Assembly: GCA_003254905.1 (NCBI GenBank)
Contig: QANU01112481.1
Coordinates: 743,888 to 807,887 of the forward strand
Source: Nissolia schottii
Taxonomy: Eukaryota > Streptophyta > Magnoliopsida > Fabales > Fabaceae
Reading direction: 5' to 3'
DNA length: 64,000 nt
Position 1 is the stretch's first letter; every line of letters starts with the position of its first letter. Shown in pieces: positions 12,971-21,835 of the stretch. The notes under the pieces were generated by a model that did no database searches, was not told the origin of the DNA, and was given only the letters and a program-made list of their open reading frames with translations. The position numbers and the translations under genes were made by a program.

Positions 12971-13735
12971 TTGAATGTTTCTCACAAAATCAAGAAGAAG
13001 ATGAAGATGAAGATGAAGAAGAATAATAGTAAGTAAAATCAATTCTAGTTGACCCCATATATGTCAAATGTCAATGGACACTCATATACCCTTAATTAAG
13101 CTACTAAGTTTATAAAACTCTTGAAATTAATGTTCAAGTGTGAAAGTATCATTAGTGTAAAAAGGGTTGGCGTGTCATCAATTTGAAAGCTTGTTTGGTT
13201 TCAACTCTTTTATATATTTATATTACAGCTTTTTCTTCTGAGAATTTTTCCAAGGGAAGAGTTGAAGGGGACGGCCTCTTTTGGACTTTTGTGCGTGACT
13301 TGTTGCCACGCTTGATTTGCAAATAGAGAGTTGGGTGGGGATGGGGGGGATCATTTTTTTTTTATCATTCAACATATTTTGCAATTGATTTGCATTTCAA
13401 TCGTAATTTCCTCTATGGCTTTATACCAAGAAGCAACCTTTGTTCTTTTCTGGATTAATTATAATTATGCCGTGTGAACATCTTTTGACTACCGTGTGTC
13501 TATTTTTGTGTGCAATTGGATTACCATGTTTGGTTAGTGTAACGGCTCCTGCGACCTCTTCATTGTTTTCTTCCTTTTGTTGTTTTTCTTAAGAATTTTG
13601 TTGAGCGACTTCAATATTATTGCACAACTTATCTGATGAAATGAAAAGATTATGGTACATCTATGAAATGAAAAGATGATTGCATGAATTATAAATGTTA
13701 ACCTAAATTTTTAATTTTTCGTGCCAAGTGGGAGA
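12971..13735 (-). promoter_or_regulatory. 5' flank of the PUB32-like gene
   Basis: On the minus strand a pyrimidine-rich CTTCAT repeat (plus-strand 12996-13022) lies just upstream of the chosen start and fits a 5' leader. Further upstream the DNA is AT-rich and non-coding, with a possible TATA-like stretch near 13210-13225. No other feature is supported. Confidence 0.35.
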
Positions 13736-13889
13736 TGACGTTTTGGGTAAGGCCAGTGACCCTATGTTGGAGGGTCTAATAAATATAAAGTCCACACGGC
13801 CTTAATATTCGTGGACTTTTATTAGTGTTGATCAAGAATCATGATAGATAAGACATGTGATAACTCAGTGGAAGATACCACTGATATGA

Positions 13890-14040
13890 AGGTTCAAGAC
13901 GTGACACGTGGCATGATGACGCGGAGACTGATAATAACTAGGATTCCATCTAAGGGTTCACAACGTGACACGTGGCATGACGATGCAAGGGTTCGTAATA
14001 GTTACTTTCTAGATATAAGGTTGACAAAATGACACGTGAT
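13890..14040. repeat. Three imperfect direct repeats with CACGTG cores
   Basis: The motif GTGACACGTGGCATGA occurs near 13900 and again near 13963, and a shorter GACACGTGATATC near 14030. Each copy contains the G-box core CACGTG; the first two extend to CACGTGGC, the ABA-response-element form. Spacing is about 63-66 bp. They lie upstream of a decayed copia element and may belong to its LTR. Confidence 0.55.
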
Positions 14041-14206
14041 ATCAAGGCTCCGAAACTCGTGATGGATACTAAGAGATTGGAATGTTGTGTTAGGACCTCT
14101 ATCAAATTGAATCTAACACTTACCTTATTTATTATCATATCTGTTATTATCTTATAAAAAAAATCAAAAGAGATTGAATTTGATTTAAGGATTTAAAATC
14201 CTTATA

Positions 14207-14207
<1 letters not shown>

Positions 14208-14241
<34 letters not shown>
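14208..14241. repeat. (TA)n microsatellite
   Basis: An uninterrupted run of about 15 TA dinucleotides is visible directly. Confidence 0.9.
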
Positions 14242-14243
<2 letters not shown>

Positions 14244-14808
14244 AGACGCACAACAAATAGAAACGCGAACAGTGCATTACCGGTGCCTTCAGTGCCGCCG
14301 TTTTAGAGGAGATTTTTTTGGCTCATTATAGTATTTATTGACTACTATTTTGCACTCCGTTTTCAAGGTGACTTTAGCCGCTTGTTCCAAAAATTGTGGA
14401 CGTTAATGTGGTAACCTTAGAATATTTTTATCTCTTATTTGGCTGTAGTGCTTTTACTCTGTGTGGGTCTTTTGAGCGTGTTACTATGTTATTTATTCCA
14501 CCCTTTTGATAGTGATTAGACATTTGTTTTTGCGATTCCTTTCGTAGAACTCTTTTGTTGTACTAATTGATATTTCATAATGAAATTTTTCTCGACTAGG
14601 TCCCATGGTTTTTGTCCCTCTCATTGGGGATTTTTCCACGTTAAAAAAATTGTTTTGTGCTCTATCTGCTTTGTCTATTTAATTTTTTGCACTCTTAGAT
14701 ATATTGTTTGCCATATGTTACATTTCTCATAGGTTCAATTCAAGCGAAAATGTTATTATTTCCATTGCGTGTTTGTGATTTTTTTTCGCTGCATATACAC
14801 GTCTTTTC
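14242..14808 (+). mobile_element. Probable 5' LTR remnant of a Ty1/copia element
   Basis: This non-coding stretch directly precedes a primer-binding-site-like motif and a copia gag, which is where the 5' LTR should be. It ends near CTTTTCCA, compatible with a terminal CA. The left boundary is not certain and no second LTR or target-site duplication was found, so it is called from context. Confidence 0.4.
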
Positions 14809-14815
14809 CAACCGT

Positions 14816-14829
14816 TGGTATTAGAGTTG
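14816..14829 (+). other. Degenerate initiator-Met tRNA primer-binding site
   Basis: TGGTATTAGAGTTG resembles TGGTATCAGAGC, the usual plant LTR-retrotransposon site that pairs with the 3' end of initiator methionine tRNA. It lies 34 bp before the gag start, as expected for a copia element. Confidence 0.6.
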
Positions 14830-14862
14830 TTTTGGATCTTGGAAAATTTGCTTGACTGAACG

Positions 14863-15733
14863 ATGAAACCTAATTATGGTAGGATGATCTGTTTGAATGA
14901 CACTAATTACCACAGATGAAAAGGAAAGATGAAGGATATATTCTTTGTGAAAAAATTACATCTTCCGATGTTTTCTACGCAGAAATTGGAGAATAAATCT
15001 GATGAAGATTGGACTTTTAAGCATGAGATGATTTGTGGTTTTATCCGACAATGGGTAGATGACAACGTTTTGAATCATATTGTTAATGATTCACATGCCA
15101 GAACTTTATGGGAAAAGCTTGAAAATTTGTATGCCTCCAAGACCAAGAACAACAAATTATTTTTGTTGAGGCAGGCTATGAATTTGAAGCATAAAGAAGG
15201 TACTTCTATTTCTGATCACTTGAGTGATTTTCAAGGTTGTTTTGATCAATTGTTTGACATGAGTATTAAATTTGAAGATGAAGTTATGGGGCTTTGGTTG
15301 CTTAATACTCTACCTGATTCTTGGGAAAGTCTTCACATTACTTTAACTAATTCTTCTCGTAGTGGTGTTGTCGCTATGAATATGGTTAAAATTGTTGTTT
15401 TAAATGAAGAAGTTAGAAGACAAAATCAGCAGGCATCCTCTACACAATTAGAGGTTTTGATTACTGAAGATAAGGGGAGAATCAGAGGCAAAGATAAGGG
15501 AAGAGGTCAACAAGGTAAAATCAAACACAGAAACAAATCGAAGTCCAAGTACAGAAATTTTGAGTGCAATCACTGTGGTAAAAAGGGTCATAGTAAGAAG
15601 TTTTGCCATGAGTTGAAGAATGAGAAAAATGGTAACAAAGGTAATAGAGAAAAGAAGAATGATCATCGTGTTGCTACGGCTATTGATGGAGATCTGGTGA
15701 TTTTTTTTATCTGTTGCCTGTGACGATTCTAGT
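14863..15733 (+). pseudogene. gag: Broken Ty1/copia gag (UBN2 type, CCHC zinc knuckle)
   Basis: The frame opens with MKPNYGRMICLNDTNYHR and is stopped at once by TGA at 14917-14919, where copia gags usually have Trp (NYHRWK). Reading on in the same frame gives about 264 more residues: a UBN2-like core with WVDDNVLNHIV and LWEKLENLYAS, the LLNTLPDSWESL motif, a basic Lys/Arg-rich stretch and one zinc knuckle C-NHC-GKKGH-SKKFC. Just after the knuckle a run of eight T near 15700 shifts the frame: the next frame gives LSVACDDS, the expected link to protease, but the frame seen ends at 15723. Protease, integrase and reverse transcriptase are missing; the satellite array begins right after. Gag normally forms the virus-like particle. 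This copy is dead. Confidence 0.85.
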
Positions 15734-17290
15734 TGACTATAAAAAATGCATATTTTTAACAACCATATTTGAGTAGAAATTCAAGGCTATAACCTATGAA
15801 ATTTGACCATTAATAAAAATGTTTCATTTCAATGAAAATGGAAAGGTTATAACCTATAAATTATAATTGTTACTCTAAGAAATTAGTATTGATAAGAAAG
15901 ATAAGGTTATCGGCCATGAAAGTTACATATTTCCCAAAATCATTTTTGAGCAAAAATTTAACAATTAATAAAAAAATTTCCTTTCAATGAAAAAGGCAAG
16001 TTTGTAGCCTTTAAATAATGACCATTACGTCGAGAAATCAGAATTTGATGAGAATGAGAAGGTTGTATGCTATGCAAAATGCATATTTCCAAAATCAATT
16101 TTTAGCAGAAATCTATGGCTAGCCTATGAAAAATTATCATTAATATAAAGGTTTCTTTACAATGGAAAAACCAAGGTTATAGCCTATTAATGATGGTTGT
16201 TACTCCAAGAAATCAATATTGATGAGAAACAAAAGGTTCCATGCCATAAAAATGCTTATTTTGGAAAATCATTTTTTAACATAAATTCAAGCCCATGAAA
16301 TTTGACCATTAATAAAAAAAAATTTCTTTTCAGTGAAAAGTGAGAGATTGTAGCCTATAAATAATGACCATTACACCAAGAAATCAGAACATTAGAAAGA
16401 GAAGGTTGTAGGCTTTGCATATTTTTGAAAATCATTTTGGAGCAGAAATTTAATGGCCTACGAAAAATGGCCATTAATAAAAAGGTTTATGTACAATGAA
16501 AAAAGGAAGGTTATAGCCTATTAAAGATGACTATTACTCCTAGAAATCAGTATCAATGAGAAACAGAAGATTATAGGCCATGAAAAATGAGTATTTCCAA
16601 AAATTATTTTTGAACAGAAATTCAAAACTATACCCATGAAATTTGATCATTAATAAAAAAATTCCCTTTTCAATGAAAAAGGCAAGGTTGTAGCCTATAA
16701 ATAATGGTCATCACGTTAGAAAATCATAATTTCATGAGAAAGAGAATGTTGTAAGCTATAAAAAATGCATTTTATTGAAAATAATTTTTGAGCAAAAATT
16801 TTAGGTTATAGGCTACGAAAAATGACGATTAATAAAAAGGTTTATTTACAATGAAAAAAGCAAGGCTATAGCCTATAAATAATGACCATTACTCTAAGAA
16901 ATCAGTATTAGATGAGATAGAAAAAGTTATAGGCTATAAAAATGCATATTTCTGAAAATCATTTATGAGCAGAAATTTAAGACTAGCCTATGGAAAAAGA
17001 CCAGTAACAAAAAACTTTCTTTGTAATGAAAAAGACACGGTTATAACCTATAAATGATTCCCATTACGGCAAGAAATATGTATTATGAAGAAAGAGAAGA
17101 TTGTAGGTTCTAAAAAATGCATATTTCTGAAAACCATTTTTGAGCATAAATTGAATGCTATATCCTATAAAAAATGACCAATAACAAAAAAAAGTTTCTT
17201 TACAACAAAAAAAAGTAAAGATTATAGCCTATAAATTATGATCATTACTGTAAAAAAATCAATATTGATGAGAAAGAGAAGGTTGTAGGC

Positions 17291-17390
17291 CATGAAAAAT
17301 GCATATTTCTAAAAACCATTTTTGAGTAGAAGTTCATGGCTATGAAAAATGCATATTTCTGAAAACCATTTTTGAGTAGAAGTTCATGGC
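17291..17390 (+). repeat. Perfect or near-perfect 50-bp tandem duplication in the array
   Basis: The module-3 segment starting ATGAAAAATGCATATTTCT and ending GTAGAAGTTCATGGC is present twice head to tail, nearly identical. This is a recent local duplication, since neighbouring monomers differ much more. Confidence 0.8.
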
Positions 17391-18551
17391 TATAACCTAT
17401 GTAAAATGACCAATAAAAAAATTCTTTACAACAAAAAAGATAGGTCATAGCCTATAAATGATGACCATTACTACAAGTATTTATGAGAAAAAGATGGTTG
17501 TAGGCTATGAAAAATATATATTTCTAAAAAATATTTTTGAGCGAAAATTCAAGGCTATAGCCTATGAAGAAAGACAATTAATGAAGAGGTTTCTTTACAA
17601 CAAAAAAGACAATGCTATATAGTCCATAAATGATGATTATTACCCCAAGAAATTAGTATTGATGAAGAAAAGGTTCTAGGCCATGAAAAATGTACATTTC
17701 TGAAAACCATTTTTGAATAGAAATTCAAGGATATATAGCCTATGAATTTTGACCATCAATAAAAAAAAATATTTATTTCAATGAGAAAGGCAAGGTGGTA
17801 GCCTATAAATAATAACTATTACGGCAAGAAATGAAAATTTGATGAGAAAGAGAAGGTTTTAGGGTAAGAAAAATGCATATTTTCGAAATTATTTTTTAGT
17901 AGAAATTCAAGGCTATAGCCTATGAAAAATGACCATTAATAAAAAGGATTCTTTACAATGAAAAAATAAAGTTATAGCCTATAAATGATGACAGATACTG
18001 TTGCATGAAATAAATATTGCTAAGAAAGAGAAGGGCTATGAAAAATGCATATTTCTGAAAACCATTTTTTAACAAAAATTCAAGTATATAGCCTATGAAA
18101 AATGGCCAGTAATAAGAAAGTTTCTTTACAATGAGAAAGATAAAGTTATAGCCTACAAATGATGACCATTACTACAAGAAATTAGTATTGGTAAGAATGA
18201 AATGGCTGTAAACTATGAAAAAACTGAAAAACATTTTTGAGAAGAAATTCAAGGTTATAGATTATGAAAAATGACCAATAAGAAAAAAAAATTCTTAATA
18301 ATGAAAAAGACATGGTTATATCGCATAAATGATGACCGTTACTGCAAGAAATCAGTAATGTAAAGAAAGAGAAGATTGTAAGCTGTGAAGATTGAATATT
18401 TCTAAAAACTATTTTTCAGCAGAAATTCAATGTAATAGCCTATGAAAAATGACCAGTAATAAAAAAATATCTTTACAACGAAAAAAGACAAGGTTAACCT
18501 AGAAATGATGACAATTACTGCAAGAAATTATTATTGATGAGAATGCGATGG

Positions 18552-18556
18552 TTGTA
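18552..18556 (+). repeat. Target-site duplication TTGTA, left copy
   Basis: TTGTA directly precedes the TG of the inserted element. The same five bases follow its final CA at 21831-21835, and the satellite module (TTGTAGGCTATG) resumes through it. Confidence 0.85.
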
Positions 18557-19586
18557 TGAAACACCCTAGCGAACTGTTTACGCTTAAGTCATACGCAATA
18601 CATGCTTGCTAGGTTGTTAATTACTTGGTGGGAATACTTATAGTCCATGATTAATTTTTGAAATACTTGGTTACGAAAATACTGACCGATTTCAAACTTT
18701 TTCTTTCCCTTATTTATTGCATAAAATATGAGCTGCATTTTGAACAGGACATATAATACAAACGATAGAGCCTTAGACTTATGATTATCAATCAGACATA
18801 ATACACTCAGATAAATAAACAAACAGGCGGCCCATCACATATATGTACAAGAATTTACATAAGTAATTACAATAGGTAACATACCCACATCATGTCTGTC
18901 AAAATACCATATCCGACTACCAACATAAGGCTAACAGGTACACAGTTCGTTTAGCCCTTGCAAAACTTCAACCGACCCAAAACCAGATTACGCATTTCTA
19001 TATTAACTAATATATATTATGGTCAATGCATACAAACGGGAATGGCCTATCTAAACCATTTGACCGATGCATAGTACAAAACAATAATCACCTTGATGTG
19101 TGGATGAAGAAGGTAGCTCCTACTTCTATGCGGAAGTCTTCCTATGGGGTGACCCTCAGCTGTCCTGCTATGCTCCGCTCCCATCGGTGAACTGGTCATG
19201 CCTTTCTGGAACCATAAATGAGTGGGGTGAGAACGTTTTGTTCTCAGTGGGAATCCTTAGCCCTAACTATTCTTTACTTAGTTATCAATCCAGGCCACCC
19301 AGGAGATCTCTAAGTGTTCATGCATACTAGAGTTCCTACTGATTATTACCATCCGTCCTAATCCTGAGTAGCTTTATCTAGTTTACTAGGTGACTGGGGA
19401 TCTCTAATCTTGGTATTACCTATGTATAAATTCTCGTGCTTCCTCTTCCTGATTGTCAGGGCGTCGTGCTTATTAACTCTCTTCGCTTGAGTAATGTGAT
19501 GTCTGATCACATACTCGAGCAGTCTAATACTTTCATATAAGTCATCTCTAGGGTTCTCTTGACGGTAACTTATACTATGTACCATC

Positions 19587-19587
<1 letters not shown>

Positions 19588-19641
<54 letters not shown>
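19588..19641. repeat. (ACAT)n microsatellite
   Basis: About 13 tandem copies of ACAT are visible, inside the LTR-like insertion. Confidence 0.9.
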
Positions 19642-19644
<3 letters not shown>

Positions 19645-19761
19645 CACCTATCTTATGCATGAGGGGACATGGGGTTTTCTTATGCGCTCTGTGGCTGCGT
19701 CCTATTCAACGTGACCAGGCGTGAACACGTTCACTCATCCTTTATCGCTCTTTGGGTCCCC

Positions 19762-20150
19762 TTACGTCACTACTTTGGGATGTAGACGTCATGACTTCGG
19801 GGCGTCAGTAATCGTCACTACTTTGGGACATAGACATCACTACTTTGGGAAGTAGGTATGTCACTAATTTGGGACGTAGACGTCACTACTTTGGGACGTA
19901 GGTAATTGTCACTACTTTGGGATGTAGACGTCACTACTTTGGAACATAGACGTCACTACTTTGGAACGTAGGTAATTGTCACTACTTTGGGACGTAGGCG
20001 TCACTACTTTGCGACGTATGCAATCGTCACTACTTTGGGACATAGACATCACTACTTTGGGACATATGCAATCGTCACTACGTTGGGACGCATGTTTTTG
20101 CAACACTACTTTGGGATGCATATATTGGCGTCACTACTTTGGGACGCATT
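19762..20150. repeat. Minisatellite of GTCACTACTTTGGGACGTAG
   Basis: Roughly 17 copies of a unit around CACTACTTTGGGAC(G/A)TAG, spaced about 20 to 36 bp because linker length varies (some units carry an extra GTAATC- or GCAATC-like piece). It lies wholly inside the LTR-like insertion. It opens spurious reading frames but is not coding. Confidence 0.85.
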
Positions 20151-20549
20151 GATTCAACTCTAATCTCACCTCAGGTCTAAGCCTGCATTCAATCATTAAC
20201 CAATCCATCTTGCTGGGCCGGCGAGGGGCTTATTCATAGACGTGCCAGGAGAGGGAACTTCCCTAATCATATAACTATGTTCATCTTTGAAGTATTCCGG
20301 GCTACTTGGAGCCGGTACCTTTTCATAGGATTCACTTATTTCCTATGTTCAATTATGAGTTGGTCATCATTAAGTGATCATTTATCTAATTATCTGAGGT
20401 TGTCCTAATATCTTAATAACAACCCTCGTCCTCATGATGCATCACAATACATATATACCATACACAATTCATCACATAGAATTTTCTTACATAAAGTATG
20501 GTGATCTAATACTTGTTGGAATATGTGGTAAGCTGAAACTTGGGTTCTT

Positions 20550-20806
20550 CAGTGGTCATTCGAATGACCCATGTTGTTTATTCGAATGACACTGTAATTT
20601 AGCTCTTGGGTTAAAAGATAATGAGTAATTCGAATGGCACAGCTCAGTCATTCGAATGTCCTGAAAACTTTGCTCTCTGTTAGTAAAATTTACGAGGCAT
20701 TTGAATGACCAGGGCTTGGTCATTCGAATGACCTACATATTTTTGCTCTCTGTTAAATAAATTTCTGGGATCATTGGAATGACCATGCTTGGTCATTCGA
20801 ATGACC
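20550..20806. repeat. Repeated 16-bp palindrome GGTCATTCGAATGACC
   Basis: Perfect copies lie at 20554-20569, 20718-20733 and 20791-20806. Degenerate copies or halves occur near 20580, 20627, 20648, 20697 and 20772. The last two units are tandem with a ~73-bp period, each carrying an imperfect and a perfect palindrome in a row. Each palindrome is its own reverse complement and centred on TTCGAA. Confidence 0.85.
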
Positions 20807-21736
20807 TGTTCGTCAGGCTCATTCCTGCATGGTTTCAGGTCTGTTCTCTTATTTTTTTCCGTTACTATTTCATAAAATCCCTTTGGCTTTTCCACAGGTT
20901 CCAACAGTCACATTAACTTATTTTTCTAACTCAAAAACACATAAAATCATCTATGCACTATCACAGAAATATTTACTAGATAATATATTTTATGTTCTAT
21001 TTTCATATAGCACACACATAGCACGTAAAAGTCACCAAGGAGGTGAGTAAGCTAGGGTTAGCCACTTCTTAAGCGTGTTTGGAGACGGTGAAAGTTGTGA
21101 GAAAATATTCCCACGAACGTTGGTGTGATCCTCCTATTTTTCTGAGTTCGGCAGCATAACCACAGAGTACACGAACGGACAGAGTAATATTTTAGTAGAT
21201 GAAATGAAAAGTGAAAACTAAAGCTAAGCCTTGGCTATGTATAAGGCCATAGGTTGGTGGCTTGGCTGAAAAGCCAAAAATTTTAATTAAAAAGAAAAGA
21301 AAAGAAATAGGATTATATTTTTATATATATATATATGAATAGTAATGGATGAGGATGGTTTGACTCATTGGACTTGGCTTATGTCTGTTTGTGTGATGGC
21401 CTTCGTGAGGCCTTGCTAAAGGCTTTGCTTTCCGATCATGTTTGATCGTGATTGGTCGTTAATTGCTCGTGTATGGATATCCTAAAAATATTCTGAACAC
21501 ACTGTCGTGATCTACTAATTTTTCTTATCAGTAATTTAATTCCGGTCAAGATATTCGTAAATTTATTTTCACTATAGTGTATTTTACGAATACCTTTGAG
21601 TCGTAATTAAATTCCGATAATGATCGAAAATCGATCCGGATCTCGCGAAATCCCGCGAGATTGCGAAACCATTATTTTGACTGGTATTTTACAGAAATAA
21701 ATTTTATAATTAAATTTTCAGTCTAAATAATCGTCT

Positions 21737-21740
<4 letters not shown>

Positions 21741-21770
<30 letters not shown>
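21741..21770. repeat. (TA)n microsatellite near the insertion's right end
   Basis: About 14 TA dinucleotides, visible directly. Confidence 0.85.
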
Positions 21771-21773
<3 letters not shown>

Positions 21774-21835
21774 TACGCAAAATATTAATTAAGCGAAATC
21801 TTTGTAAGGAAAAAAAATCGAGATGTTACATTGTA

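Larger units (their letters stand above)
15736..18556 (+). repeat. Left part of a ~176-bp tandem satellite array
   Basis: About 16 tandem, diverged monomers, typically 165-180 bp. Each has three modules of about 57-60 bp that begin alike: module 1 TATAGCCTATGAAAAATGAC, module 2 TATAGCCTATAAATGATGAC, module 3 TGTAGGCTATGAAAAATGCA. The array starts in module 3 immediately after the broken copia gag. In the first 1.2 kb two monomer types alternate, giving a ~350-bp dimer. The stretch encodes nothing. I do not recognise it as one of the known 91/92-bp centromeric or ~120-bp soybean satellites, but I could not run a search. Confidence 0.9.
18557..21830 (-). mobile_element. 3.27-kb LTR-like insertion (probable solo LTR, gypsy-like)
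   Basis: The element starts TGAAACACCC and ends GAGATGTTACA (TG...CA) and is flanked by perfect 5-bp duplications TTGTA, the signature of integrase-mediated insertion. It contains no gag or pol, no primer-binding site and no internal copy of its own ends that I could find, so a solo LTR left by recombination is the simplest reading. Read in reverse complement it starts TGTAACATCTCG, like many plant Ty3/gypsy LTRs, hence the minus call. The alternative is a large non-autonomous element whose second LTR I failed to recognise. It carries an ACAT microsatellite, a CACTACTTTGGGA minisatellite and a repeated palindrome. Confidence 0.75.

Noticed and set aside
19912..20121. Minus-strand frame with repeated SQSSDD/KVVTSM-like peptide
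   Set aside because: It is a translation of the minisatellite inside the LTR; repeats with a length compatible with an open frame give such peptides without coding function.
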